DNA of 64,000 bases, taken from positions 248,001 through 312,000 of the forward strand of contig CAVOYU010000002.1 in NCBI GenBank assembly GCA_963700775.1, in the 5' to 3' direction. The notes beneath the pieces are model-generated. The model made no database searches. It was given only the letters and a program-made list of their open reading frames with translations, and had not been told where the DNA came from. Position numbers and translations under genes: made by a program. This document shows, piece by piece, positions 35,032-45,513 of the stretch; the first letter of the stretch is position 1; every line of letters starts with the position of its first letter. Source of the stretch: Thermohalobaculum sp963700775. GTDB taxonomy: Bacteria > Pseudomonadota > Alphaproteobacteria > Rhodobacterales > Rhodobacteraceae.

Positions 35032-35908
35032 CAGGTTCACCGCTCAGGAATGCCAGCACCTCGCTGGCCGGGCCTCCGGGTTCGCGCGCGGCCGCCGCAA
35101 GCGGGTCTGCCAGTGCGACCCGGCGCGGAAACGGCGCCACCAGCGCTCCCGCCGACAGCGCCGGCGCGACCAGGGGTGCATGGCCCATCAACACCCCGGC
35201 GCCGTGGATCGTCTCATCGAGAGCGAGGCTATAGAGCGAGAACACCGGACCTGCGCCGGCCATAGAGGTGCCGATCCCTTCCGCGGCAAGCCAGACCGCC
35301 CAGTCGTCGCGCCAGCTGGCATCATGCAGGAGGGTCTCGCGCCCGAGGTCGCGCGGATGTGCCAGCCGCCCGGCAATTTCCGGCGTGCAGACGGGAAACA
35401 GGGCGTCCGCCGCCAGCGTCACCGTGCCCGCCTCCCCGCCGTGAGTTGTGCCGAAGAACACCGCGAGGTCGAACGGTTCCCGCTTCAGGTTCGGCGGTTG
35501 TTCCATGGCTGTGACCGAGATCGAGAGTCCCGGCCGCGCCCGCCGGATCGCCGGAAGCCGCGGCGAGATCCAGAGTTGCGCTACGCTCGGCAGCGCCGCG
35601 ATGCGGATCTCCTCCGGTGCGGCGATCCGGCGGAGCCGGTGCGAGGCTTCGGCCAGCGCGTCGAAGGCGGCCGCGAGATCTGGAGCGACCGCGCGGGCAA
35701 GCGCGGTCATCCGCACGCCGCGGGCGCGCCGGGCGAACAATGGCGCGCCGGCCCAGTCCTCGAGCGACTTTACCTGCTGGGCGATGGCGCCCGGGGTCAC
35801 GCAAAGCTCGTCCGCTGCCCGCGAGAAGCTGCCGAGACGGGCGGCGGCCTCGAAGGCACGCAGCGCGTTCAGCGGAGGTCCCTTGGGGCGGGGTGGAGCG
35901 ACGGGCAT
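34994..35908 (-). CDS. LysR family regulator, GcvA-like
   Basis: A 304-residue LysR protein. The winged helix-turn-helix LNALRAFEAAARLGSFSRAA, ELCVTPGAIAQQVKSLE is of the GcvA subtype. The effector domain begins near residue 90 (RIAALPSVAQLWISPRL), with DLAVFFG typical of GcvA relatives. It is divergent from the SHMT-like gene, separated by about 110 bases that contain an AGAT-N8-ATCT dyad (35934-35949). GcvA relatives often control glycine metabolism, which fits a neighbour of the SHMT fold. The target is inferred. Confidence 0.85.
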   Translation of the reverse strand: MPVAPPRPKGPPLNALRAFEAAARLGSFSRAADELCVTPGAIAQQVKSLEDWAGAPLFARRARGVRMTALARAVAPDLAAAFDALAEASHRLRRIAAPEEIRIAALPSVAQLWISPRLPAIRRARPGLSISVTAMEQPPNLKREPFDLAVFFGTTHGGEAGTVTLAADALFPVCTPEIAGRLAHPRDLGRETLLHDASWRDDWAVWLAAEGIGTSMAGAGPVFSLYSLALDETIHGAGVLMGHAPLVAPALSAGALVAPFPRRVALADPLAAAAREPGGPASEVLAFLSGEPVTEDRGSVRPGR

Positions 35909-36016
35909 GATTTGACCGAGAATTTCTACGCCTAGATATTAGCAAATCTGGTTTGCGGCGGCCAGCCTGTCCGGCGCATGATCCGGGCCAAGGAAACCCT
36001 TGCGCCGGAGCGGAAC

Positions 36017-37335
36017 ATGACCCATCTCGAACCCCGCCCCTGGGTGCCGGCGGACTGCGAGGACTACATCCAGCGGATCGCCGCCGAGACTGCAGGGGCG
36101 CCGGCGGACGCCGTCGCGGACCGGATCGAGGCGCTGATCGGCGATAACCGGCGGATCCACGACCTCGACTGCATCAACCTCAATCCCGCCACCAATGTGA
36201 TGAGCCCGCGCGCCGAGGCGGCGCTCGCGGCCGGGCTCGGATCTCGGCCGTCGCTCGGCTATCCGGGCGACAAGTACGAGATGGGGCTCGAGGCGATCGA
36301 GCAGATCGAAGTGATCGCGGCGGAGCTGGCGGCCGAGATCTTTCAGGCGAAGTTCGCCGAGATCCGCGTACCCTCTGGCGCCATCGCCAATCTCTACGCC
36401 TTCATGGCCTGCTGCCGGCCGGGCGACACCATCATCGTGCCACGGCCCTCGGTCGGCGGTCACGTGACCCATCACGAGGCCGGAGCGGCCGGCCTCTACG
36501 GGCTCCGCATCCACGCGGCCCCGGCGGCGGCAGATGGCTATACCGTGGATGCGGCCGGACTGGCGGAGATGGCAGAGGCGCTGAAACCGGTTCTGATCAG
36601 CATCGGAGGAAGCCTCAACCTGACGCCGCATCCGGTTGGGGAGATACGGAAAATCGCCGACTTAATTGGCGCGAGAGTGCTTTTCGATGCGGCCCATCTC
36701 TGTGGCATGATCGCCGGCAAGATCTGGGAGAACCCGCTTGCCCAGGGCGCGCATCTGATGACCATGAGCACCTACAAGAGTTCCTCGGCGGGCCGGCCGG
36801 CGGCCTGATCGTGACCGATGACGCCGCCCTCGCCGAGCGGCTCGACCGCATCGCCTTCCCCGGCCTGACCGCGAATTTCGACGCGGCCAAATCCGCGGCG
36901 CTGGCGCTGACGCTGCTCGACTGGCGGGTGCATGGCCGCGCCTATGCCGCCGAGATGGCGGCCACGGCGCGCGCGCTGGCCGAGGCGCTGGCGGCGGAAG
37001 GGCTGCCGGTGTTCCGGGCCGGGAACGCGCACACGCGTTCGCACCAGTTCGCCATCGAGGCCGCGCGCTGGGGCGGCGGGCAGGCGGCCTCGAAGCATCT
37101 GCGGCGCGCGAACATCCTCGCCTGCGGCATCGGCCTGCCGGTCACTCCGCTGGAGGGCGACATGAACGGGCTCAGGATCGGCACGCCCGAGATCGTGCGC
37201 CGCGGCATGACCGCGAGGGACATGCCGGAACTCGCCCGCCTGATCGCCCGGGCACTGGGGCCGGAGCCGGAGGCGGCGGCGGCGGATGTGACGGAGTTCC
37301 GCCAGCGGTTCACGGGCCTTCGCTTCATACGCTGA
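36017..37335 (+). CDS. SHMT-fold PLP-dependent enzyme, frameshifted
   Basis: Serine hydroxymethyltransferase-like protein. The start MTHLEPRPW is chosen for its SD; a further in-frame ATG lies at 35978. Landmarks are LNPATNVMSPRAEAAL, SLGYPGDKYEMGLEAIEQIE, IRVPSGAIANLYAF, and the PLP lysine in MSTYKSS. Just after that lysine the frame changes near 36780-36790, and the next frame supplies GLIVTDDAALAERL, LTANFDAAKSAAL and the rest. Shifting frame restores the glycine-rich loop GGPAGGLIV. It probably cleaves or forms a beta-hydroxy amino acid such as serine or an alpha-methyl derivative. A two-base insertion or one-base loss explains the break. Confidence 0.75.
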
Positions 37336-37428
37336 AACCTGGGCTGCTGGAGGAATGACCTCCGCAAGCTCCAGATCCTCCACCGCCATGATGGCCGTGA
37401 TCCTGGGCTGTAGCGCACACCCCCTGAA

Positions 37429-38808
37429 TCAGGACGACGGTGGGATGTTCTGGTTGTGGTGGAAGACGTTGGCCGGGTCGTACTGGTCCTTCAGAGATTG
37501 GAGGCGCCCGAAATTCTCACCGAAGGCCTGCCGGACACGCACAAGCGCTTCGTCGTCGCCCAGATAGTTGCTGTAAGCGCCATCGACAGCGTGGCCCGCG
37601 AGGCGGTCATGGGTGCCGCGCGCCCAGGCAATGTTCGCGTCTGTCGAGCGCGGGTCTTGCCACTGCGAGAGGATCAGGATGCTGAAGCCCGCGCTCCGAT
37701 GCGGGAATGCCATCTCGGACGGGGATCGGCGCAATGCGGCGCCGTGAGGGCGTTCAATGATCAGCTTGCTCATATCCGACGGGCACCGCGCGAACTGTTG
37801 CGTCAGGATTCCGACAACCTCGTCGCTCAGTTCGCGAACGAAGCATGACTTCCAGTAATTCAGCGCCAGTTTCGGGAAGCCGGCGTCGAGCAGGCGGTTC
37901 AGATCGCAGTAGGAGATCGGTCCCAACCGGTCGATGAGTGGTTCAGCGATACCACGCACGGCGTCAAGGGCCGGCCGCGCCGCCTCGGCGCCGCCGCAGT
38001 GACTGACCAGCATCGCCACGAGCTTCCGGCCGGTCCCGTCTGCAGCGTGAGACAGGCTGCACACGGCGGTCATCTCGTCGCCCAGTTCCCCCGCGATGCC
38101 CCGCAGGAAGCCCAGCGCCGCCGGCGCCTTGTCGATCGGAAAGGCGATCAGGCCCCCGTGGATGGTCGGGCCCACCCGGTGCAGCGCAAACTCGAAGCTC
38201 GTCGCGACCCCGAAATTTCCCCCGCCCCCACGCAGGCCCCAGAAGAGATCCGGGTTCTCGTCTTCGGACGCGGTCAGCACCCGGCCATCGGCCGTCACCA
38301 ACTCGACCGAGACGAGGTTGTCGATGGTGTAGCCATACTTGCCCATGAGGTAGCCGAAGCCGCCGCCGAGCGTGAGCCCTGCGACCCCGGTGCTTCCGAC
38401 GGCGCCGCCCGTCGTCGCCAGCCCATGCAACTGGGTTGCCCGATTGAACTCGCCCCAGCACACACCCGGCTGCACCCGAGCCCTGCGGCGCCGGGGATCG
38501 ACCCAGATCCCCTTCATCAGGCCCAGATCGATCATCAGCCCGCCGTCACAGACCGCGCGCCCGGCGACGTTGTGGCCGCCACCGCGGACCGCGACCTCCA
38601 GGCCCTCCGCGACGCCGAACCCCACTGCGTCGACCACGTCGGGCGTCCCGAGACACCGGGCAATGAGAGCCGGGCGCTTGTCGATCATGCCGTTGTGGAC
38701 GCGGCGAATGTCATCGTAATCGGCGGCGGACCTACCGACCAGAGTTCCGGAGAAGGTGCTTTGCAAGCCGGCCAGCGCATCGGTGTCGATCTGGGCGTCG
38801 AGAGACAT
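37429..38808 (-). CDS. FAD-binding oxidoreductase, berberine-bridge-enzyme family
   Basis: About 459 residues from MSLDAQIDTDALAG; upstream in-frame codons to 39033 overlap the divergent LysR gene and are unlikely. It has a PCMH-type FAD domain with RGGGHNVAGRAV (the histidine that can bind FAD covalently), LTLGGGFGYLMGKYG, and the BBE C-terminal NYLGDDEALVRVRQAFG plus YDPANVFHHNQNIP. There is no twin-arginine signal, so it is cytoplasmic. Such enzymes oxidise alcohols, sugars or alkaloid-like amines with oxygen. It is divergent from a LysR regulator that probably controls it. Confidence 0.85.
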   Translation of the reverse strand: MSLDAQIDTDALAGLQSTFSGTLVGRSAADYDDIRRVHNGMIDKRPALIARCLGTPDVVDAVGFGVAEGLEVAVRGGGHNVAGRAVCDGGLMIDLGLMKGIWVDPRRRRARVQPGVCWGEFNRATQLHGLATTGGAVGSTGVAGLTLGGGFGYLMGKYGYTIDNLVSVELVTADGRVLTASEDENPDLFWGLRGGGGNFGVATSFEFALHRVGPTIHGGLIAFPIDKAPAALGFLRGIAGELGDEMTAVCSLSHAADGTGRKLVAMLVSHCGGAEAARPALDAVRGIAEPLIDRLGPISYCDLNRLLDAGFPKLALNYWKSCFVRELSDEVVGILTQQFARCPSDMSKLIIERPHGAALRRSPSEMAFPHRSAGFSILILSQWQDPRSTDANIAWARGTHDRLAGHAVDGAYSNYLGDDEALVRVRQAFGENFGRLQSLKDQYDPANVFHHNQNIPPSS

Positions 38809-38866
38809 CGTGGGCTCCGTCGATTCAGAGGCTCTTCCCAGCCTATGGCCCAAATCTCCGCATGGC

Positions 38867-38890
38867 GATTGATTCATCTGCATAGCAATC
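38867..38890. promoter_or_regulatory. Candidate LysR binding dyad between the BBE gene and its regulator
   Basis: GATTG and CAATC arms separated by 14 bases in the 94-base divergent intergenic region. The surrounding sequence is noticeably AT-rich. Dyads of this kind, often with a T-N11-A core, are typical LysR recognition sites. Confidence 0.4.
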
Positions 38891-38902
38891 ATACAAAAAT
38901 GC

Positions 38903-39808
38903 ATGAACAGATCGTGGGATGACCATCGTTTTTTCCTGGCCATCGCCCGGGCTGGATCGCTGACAGCCGCGGCAAAGGCGCTCGCGGTCAGCCAGCCGAC
39001 TGTTTCGCGACGGCTGGCAGCCATCGAAGGCACGCTCGGCGTCCGCCTGTTTCACCGAACCCGCAAGGGATACGAGCTGACGGCCGGCGGCGCGGAACTC
39101 TTCGAAACCGTCGCCCGGGTCGCGGAGGAGCTCGCCGAGGCGGACCGCAGCGTCTTCGGCCGCGACCAGGCAGCCTCGGGCGGCCTGAGCTTCACGAGCA
39201 CCGAGATCTTCATCAACGGATATCTGGGACAGCATATCTGGGAGTTCCTGCGGCAGAACAATCGGATCGAGATCCGGCTGATCTGCACGCAGGCGACCCT
39301 GAGCCTCAGTCGCGGCGAGGCGGATCTGGCCATCCGTTTCACCGATAACCCGCCCGAGACGCTGATTGGCCGCAGGTTGGGAACGGTGGCTTACGCGATC
39401 TATGCGGCAGCCGGTCCGGTGGGCGACCGTTTCATGGATGGGAAACAGCCGGTCCTGGAATGGATCGGGCTTCATAACGAGACATTCAACCGGATGCTGT
39501 TCGGCACCTTTTCTCCGAACACCAAGCTCAAGCATCGCGTCGACAACATGTCGGCGATGCACGCAATGGTGCGCGCCGGGCTGGGTGTCTCAATTCTTCC
39601 CTGCTATGTGGCGGACCTCGATCCGGAGCTTCGGCGTCTCCATCCGGAGCCCTTGATCGATCCGAAGTTCGGCATCTGGATTCTCTATCATCCGAATGCC
39701 CGCCGCACGCGCCGCCTGCGTCTTTTCGCCGACTTCATAACCGGGAAGATCAGATCGGATCTGGACTTGTTCGAAGGGCGCGCACCGGATCTCCGCGCCG
39801 CCCGGTGA
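38903..39808 (+). CDS. LysR family transcriptional regulator
   Basis: A 301-residue protein. The N-terminal helix-turn-helix is FFLAIARAGSLTAAAKALAV followed by SQPTVSRRLAAIEGTLG. The effector domain runs from about residue 90 (SGGLSFTSTEIFI) with LAIRFTDNPPET. The regulator sits back to back with the BBE oxidoreductase, the classic arrangement for regulator and target. It is convergent with gltA across a shared terminator. Confidence 0.88.
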   Translation: MNRSWDDHRFFLAIARAGSLTAAAKALAVSQPTVSRRLAAIEGTLGVRLFHRTRKGYELTAGGAELFETVARVAEELAEADRSVFGRDQAASGGLSFTSTEIFINGYLGQHIWEFLRQNNRIEIRLICTQATLSLSRGEADLAIRFTDNPPETLIGRRLGTVAYAIYAAAGPVGDRFMDGKQPVLEWIGLHNETFNRMLFGTFSPNTKLKHRVDNMSAMHAMVRAGLGVSILPCYVADLDPELRRLHPEPLIDPKFGIWILYHPNARRTRRLRLFADFITGKIRSDLDLFEGRAPDLRAAR

Positions 39809-39817
39809 AACGAAAAC

Positions 39818-39839
39818 GGCGCGGCCCGCAGGCCGCGCC
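39818..39839 (-). terminator. Terminator at the gltA 3' end
   Basis: GGCGCGGCC and GGCCGCGCC pair around a four-base loop. On the minus strand it is followed by GTTTTCGTTTC. It may also stop plus-strand transcription from the LysR gene. Confidence 0.75.
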
Positions 39840-39862
39840 CCGATTCCGACCGGGTGACCGCC

Positions 39863-41161
<1,299 letters not shown>

Positions 41162-41234
41162 CGTTATCCTCTCCTCGTTGGGGCGGAGCCACCGGGGGCC
41201 GCGCACTCTTATCTCGTTCGGATCGGCGGGAAAT

Positions 41235-42650
41235 CTAGGGCGCGGCGGAGGCGTCCCCAAGCCGCGCCAGCGTCTCGTCGCGGCCGAGCGTCTCCATCAC
41301 GTCGAACACCCCCGGGCTCACGGCGCGGCCAGTCAGGGCGGCGCGCAGCGGCTGGGCGATGGCTCCGAGCTTGAGCTGCTCCCCCTCGGCGAAAGCGCGG
41401 ATGTCTCCCTCGAGCGATCCGGCCGTCCAATCGCTAGCATTTTGCAGGCGCTCAGTCAAATCGGCAAGCATCTTGCGGGCGTCCGCGGTCAGGATTTTCG
41501 CGGCCTTCTCGTCCATTCCGAGAGGCCTTTCGCATATAATATAGCTAGCCATATCAATCATCTCCACCAGTGTCTTCGCGCGATCTTTCAATCCAGGCAT
41601 TGCCGCCAGCAGCATGGCCCGCCGGTCAGGCGGCAGGGTGGGTTTATGCTGCGCTGCAAAAAGACCGTCGACCGCCTCGACGAGCTCCGCATCCGGTGCC
41701 GCCCGCATGTGCTGGCCGTTGAGGTTCTCGAGCTTGGCGAAGTCGAACCGGGCGGCCGACTTGCCGATCTGCTCGAGCCCGAACCACTCCACCGCCTGCT
41801 CGGTGGTGAAGAATTCGTCGTCGCCGTGGCTCCAGCCGAGTCGCGCCAGGTAGTTGCGCAGCGCAGCCGGCAGGAAGCCCATGTCGCGGTAAGCCTCGAC
41901 CCCCAGCGCGCCGTGACGCTTCGACAGCTTGGCGCCGTCCGGGCCATGGATCAGCGGCAGATGGGCGAAGACCGGCACCTCCCAACCCATCCCTTGGTAG
42001 ATCAGGGTCTGGCGGGCCGCATTGGTCAGATGGTCGACGCCACGGATCACATGGGTCACTCCCATGTCGTGGTCGTCCACCACCACGGCGAGCATGTAGA
42101 CCGGCGTGCTGTCCGAGCGCAGCAGGATCAGGTCGTCGAGCGTCGAGGCCTCCCAGGTTACCGTGCCCTGCACCTGGTCCGCGACGGTGATCGTGCCCTC
42201 GCGGGGCGCCTTCAGGCGGATGGTGTACTCGGCGCCCGCCGGATGGGTGGCAGGATCGGCATCGCGCCAGGGACTGAGGAACAGCGGTGGCCGGCCTTCC
42301 GCCTGGGCCTTTTCGCGGAACGCGTCGATCTCCTCCTTGGTGGCAAAGCATTTGTAGGCGGTGCCGCGGTCCAGCATCTCGTGCGCCACGGCGGCGTGGC
42401 GGTCGATCCGCGAGAACTGGCTGATCGCCGCGCCGTCCCAATCGAGGCCCAGCCATTTCATGCCGGCGAAGATCGCTTCGGTTGCCTCGGGCGTCGAGCG
42501 GGCGCGGTCGGTGTCCTCGATCCTCAGCAGGAACTTACCCCCGTGATGGCGGGCGAACAGCCAGTTGAACAGCGCGGTCCGTGCGCCGCCGATATGCAGA
42601 AAGCCGGTCGGCGAGGGGGCAAAGCGGGTGATCACGGTATCGGATTGCAT
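41235..42650 (-). CDS. gltX: Glutamyl-tRNA synthetase
   Basis: A 471-residue class Ic synthetase. The HIGH-equivalent is PSPTGFLHIGGAR, and the KMSKS-equivalent is AKLSKRHGALG. VDDHDMGVTHVIRG and PLIHGPDGAKL fit the catalytic core. The C-terminal anticodon-binding part is complete. The start at MQSDTV is preferred over MLST five codons upstream on family grounds. Alphaproteobacteria often carry two GltX copies, one acting on tRNA-Gln. Which type this is cannot be settled here. Confidence 0.95.
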   Translation of the reverse strand: MQSDTVITRFAPSPTGFLHIGGARTALFNWLFARHHGGKFLLRIEDTDRARSTPEATEAIFAGMKWLGLDWDGAAISQFSRIDRHAAVAHEMLDRGTAYKCFATKEEIDAFREKAQAEGRPPLFLSPWRDADPATHPAGAEYTIRLKAPREGTITVADQVQGTVTWEASTLDDLILLRSDSTPVYMLAVVVDDHDMGVTHVIRGVDHLTNAARQTLIYQGMGWEVPVFAHLPLIHGPDGAKLSKRHGALGVEAYRDMGFLPAALRNYLARLGWSHGDDEFFTTEQAVEWFGLEQIGKSAARFDFAKLENLNGQHMRAAPDAELVEAVDGLFAAQHKPTLPPDRRAMLLAAMPGLKDRAKTLVEMIDMASYIICERPLGMDEKAAKILTADARKMLADLTERLQNASDWTAGSLEGDIRAFAEGEQLKLGAIAQPLRAALTGRAVSPGVFDVMETLGRDETLARLGDASAAP

Positions 42651-42681
42651 TGTCGTGCTTAACACTCGGTTAACGGCAGGT

Positions 42682-42723
42682 GCCGCTTATGAAGGCGCGC
42701 GGACGCGCGCGGCGGCTTTTTTT
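42682..42723 (+). terminator. Terminator-like hairpin in the comEC leader
   Basis: Nested arms (GCCGC with GCGGC outside, GCGCGC with GCGCGC inside) are followed by seven Ts on the plus strand, 22 bases before the comEC ATG. In this position it could attenuate comEC transcription. Confidence 0.5.
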
Positions 42724-42744
42724 ACGGTCTTACGGGGCGCCTTT

Positions 42745-44916
42745 ATGGGACAGGAGAGGGCAGGGCACAAGGTGCCCCGGCGCGTCCGCTGGCCCGTTTT
42801 GGGCGCCGCCGGCGCCCGCCGGGCGATGCTCTGGCTGCCGGTGCTCCTAGGCACCGGAATCTGGTTCTATTTCGCGCTCGGCCGCGAGCCCGATCCGCGC
42901 TGGTGCTGGCTGGCGGCGCCTCCCCTCGCGGCCATCCTGACCGGCGCCGCCCGGCGTGCCGGACTGGTCGGAATGGCTGCGGCGCTGGCCATGGCGGCAC
43001 TGGCGGGCGGCTTCGCGCTGGCGCTCTGGTCGACCCACCGCGCCGCGGCGCCGGTACTGGCCGCGACCATGCAGGAGACGGTGGAGGGCCGGGTGCGCGA
43101 GCTGACCCGGTCGCGCTCCGGCGCGCCGCGGGTGCTGATGGACCGGGTGGTGATCTTCGGCCTCGACCCGGCCGCGACCCCGTCTCGCGTCCGGGTGACG
43201 CTGCTCGCTGCCGACCGCGACCACGCGCCCCGGCCGGGTGCCCGGATCCGGGTCTATGCCCGGCTCTCGCCCCCTGGCGAGCCGGTCGAGCCCGGTGGCT
43301 TCGACTTCCGCCTGCGCGCCTACTTCGAGCGGATCGGGGCGGTCGGCTATGCCCGCGGCCCGTCGCTGACAGTCGAGGCCCGCGCCCCGGCCGGTCTCTG
43401 GGAAACGGTGGCGATGTGGGTCGCCGGGCAGCGGGCCGGCATCTCGGACGCCCTCGTCGCGGCGCTGCCGGGGCGACAGGGGGCGCTTGCCGCGGCGCTG
43501 GTCGTGGGCGACCGCTCGCGCATCGCCGAGGCCGACAGCGAGTCGCTCCGGATCTCCAGTCTGGCGCATCTGCTGTCGATCTCGGGGTTGCACATGGGGC
43601 TGCTGACCGGGCTGATCTTCGCTTCCATCCGGCTGCTGCTGGCGTTGCTCCGGCGCCCGGCGTCGGGCGCCCGGGCGCGCAAGATCGCGGCGGTCGTGGC
43701 CCTCGTCGCCGGGGTGGCCTATCTGGGCCTCTCCGGGGCCGAGGTGGCGACGCGGCGCGCTTTCATCATGGCGGCCGTGGCCTTTGCCGCGGTTCTGCTG
43801 GACCGGCCCGCCATCACGCTTCGCGGCCTGGCGCTGGCGGCGCTCGTCGTGCTGGCGATCCGGCCGGTCAGCCTGATGGAGGCCGGCTTCCAGATGAGCT
43901 TCGCCGCCACCGCCGCCCTGGTCGGAGGCTACGAGTCGCTCCGCCGCTGGCGCCAGGCGCGGCGGGCGGAGCGCGAGTCGGCGAGGCCGGGGCGCCGTGG
44001 CCTTGGGATCGGCCGGCGTGCGGCGCTCTATCTTGCCGGGCTGGTGTTCACCAGTCTGCTGGCGGGCACCGCGACCGCGCCCTACTCGGCCTACCATTTC
44101 AACCGGGTGGCGCCCTACGGATTGCCGGCCAATCTGGCCGCGGTGCCTGCGATGGGGCTGGTCATCGCGCCGGCGGCGGTGGCGGCTGGCGTGCTGGCCC
44201 CGGTCGGCCTCGCAGGCCCGCCGCTCCGGGTGATGGGGGCGGGGATCGAGTTCGTGATGGAAGTCTCGGACTCCATCGCCGCGCTGCCCGGCGCGTCGCG
44301 CCCGGTTCGCGAGGCGCCCTCGGCGTCGCTCGGCCTGGTGACCCTCGGCGGTCTCTGGCTGGTGTTGTGGCGGGGCCGCTGGCGGCCGGCCGGCGCGGTC
44401 GCGGTGGCGCTTTCGCTGGCGCTCTGGACCGGTGGGCCGCCGCGGCCGGACGTGCTGATCGCCCCAGGCGGACGGCTGGTGGGAGTAATGGGCCCCGAAG
44501 GCCGGGCGCTCGATCAGCCCCGCGCCCAGTCCTTCGCCGCCGAGAACTGGCTCCGCCGCGATGGCGACGGAGCGACGCAGAAGCAGGCCGCCGCGCGTCC
44601 GGGGCTGACCCGCGGCAAGGGCTGGGCCTCGGCGGAGCTGCCGAACGGCTGGCGGCTCGAGGTGCTGCACGGGCGCCGGCTGGCGCCCGGTGTGGTCGCC
44701 AGCCTGTGCCGGCCCCGCACCTTGCTGGTCGCGCGCCATGGCGGGCCGCATGCGGGCCCCTGCCGCTATCTCGGTCAGCAGGATCTGGCACGGCTCGGCG
44801 CCGTTGCGGTCTATCCGGAGGGCGACGGGTTGAGGCTGGTGGCGGCCCGCGATCCAGGGCGCGACAGGCCCTGGAGCCCTGCGGCGGCCGGGGAAGGCTC
44901 TACGGATTCCGAGTGA
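42745..44916 (+). CDS. comEC: ComEC/Rec2-like DNA uptake channel protein, no beta-lactamase domain
   Basis: A 723-residue polytopic membrane protein. After three or four N-terminal helices there is a DUF4131-type periplasmic OB domain (about 100-200). The Competence domain follows, with the diagnostic LAHLLSISGLHMGLLTGLIF, VATRRAFIMAAV, ALVVLAIRPVSLMEAGFQMSF and a C-terminal helix bundle. The usual metallo-beta-lactamase domain is reduced to about 150 residues without HxHxDH. The start at 42745 is the first ATG after the leader hairpin. It would form the inner-membrane DNA channel in transformation, but no other competence gene is present. It overlaps hpt by 17 bases, tail to tail. Confidence 0.88.
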   Translation: MGQERAGHKVPRRVRWPVLGAAGARRAMLWLPVLLGTGIWFYFALGREPDPRWCWLAAPPLAAILTGAARRAGLVGMAAALAMAALAGGFALALWSTHRAAAPVLAATMQETVEGRVRELTRSRSGAPRVLMDRVVIFGLDPAATPSRVRVTLLAADRDHAPRPGARIRVYARLSPPGEPVEPGGFDFRLRAYFERIGAVGYARGPSLTVEARAPAGLWETVAMWVAGQRAGISDALVAALPGRQGALAAALVVGDRSRIAEADSESLRISSLAHLLSISGLHMGLLTGLIFASIRLLLALLRRPASGARARKIAAVVALVAGVAYLGLSGAEVATRRAFIMAAVAFAAVLLDRPAITLRGLALAALVVLAIRPVSLMEAGFQMSFAATAALVGGYESLRRWRQARRAERESARPGRRGLGIGRRAALYLAGLVFTSLLAGTATAPYSAYHFNRVAPYGLPANLAAVPAMGLVIAPAAVAAGVLAPVGLAGPPLRVMGAGIEFVMEVSDSIAALPGASRPVREAPSASLGLVTLGGLWLVLWRGRWRPAGAVAVALSLALWTGGPPRPDVLIAPGGRLVGVMGPEGRALDQPRAQSFAAENWLRRDGDGATQKQAAARPGLTRGKGWASAELPNGWRLEVLHGRRLAPGVVASLCRPRTLLVARHGGPHAGPCRYLGQQDLARLGAVAVYPEGDGLRLVAARDPGRDRPWSPAAAGEGSTDSE

Positions 44917-45442
44917 ACGACACCGCCCCGATATAGGGCAGGTTGCGGTTGCGTTCGGCATAGTCGATGCCGTAGCCGACCACGAACTCGTCCGGGATCT
45001 CGAAGCCGATCCAGCGGGCCCGGATCTCGACCTCGCGACGCGACGGCTTCGACAGCAGGGCGCAGACCTCGAGCCGGTGCGGCTTGCGGCTGGCGAGCAG
45101 CCTGAGCACGTGCTTCAGCGTGTGCCCGGTGTCGACGATGTCCTCGACCACCAGCACGTCCAGCCCCTCGATCGGCCCGCGCAGGTCCTTGACGATCCTG
45201 ACCTCGCGAGTCGATTCGGTGCCGCTGCCATAGGACGAGGCCTCGATGAAGTCGACCTCGACCGGCAGGTCGAGCCGACGCACCAGGTCGGCGATGAACA
45301 CGAACGACCCCCGCAGCAACCCCACCACCACCAGCTTGCCGGTTCCGGCAAAATGGGCGTTGATCTCGGCGGCCAGCGCGTCCACCCGGGCGGCGATCTC
45401 GGCGGCGGATATCATCGGCGTGACGGTGTGCGGTCGCGGCAT
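44900..45442 (-). CDS. hpt: Hypoxanthine phosphoribosyltransferase
   Basis: A 180-residue purine salvage enzyme. The PRPP-binding motif is VLVVEDIVDTGHTL, preceded by the family features VVVGLLRGSFVFIADLVRRL and ASSYGSGTEST. It ends with WIGFEIPDEFVVGYGIDYAE. It converts hypoxanthine (and guanine) with PRPP to the nucleotide. The start MPRPHTVTPM follows GGGGGAGGAGAG. Confidence 0.93.
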   Translation of the reverse strand: MPRPHTVTPMISAAEIAARVDALAAEINAHFAGTGKLVVVGLLRGSFVFIADLVRRLDLPVEVDFIEASSYGSGTESTREVRIVKDLRGPIEGLDVLVVEDIVDTGHTLKHVLRLLASRKPHRLEVCALLSKPSRREVEIRARWIGFEIPDEFVVGYGIDYAERNRNLPYIGAVSFTRNP

Positions 45443-45513
45443 GGCTCTCCTCCCCCGGGCGCGCGCCCGAGGGTGCAACGGAACCGCGCCCGGCGCAACG
45501 CGAATGGCGCCCA

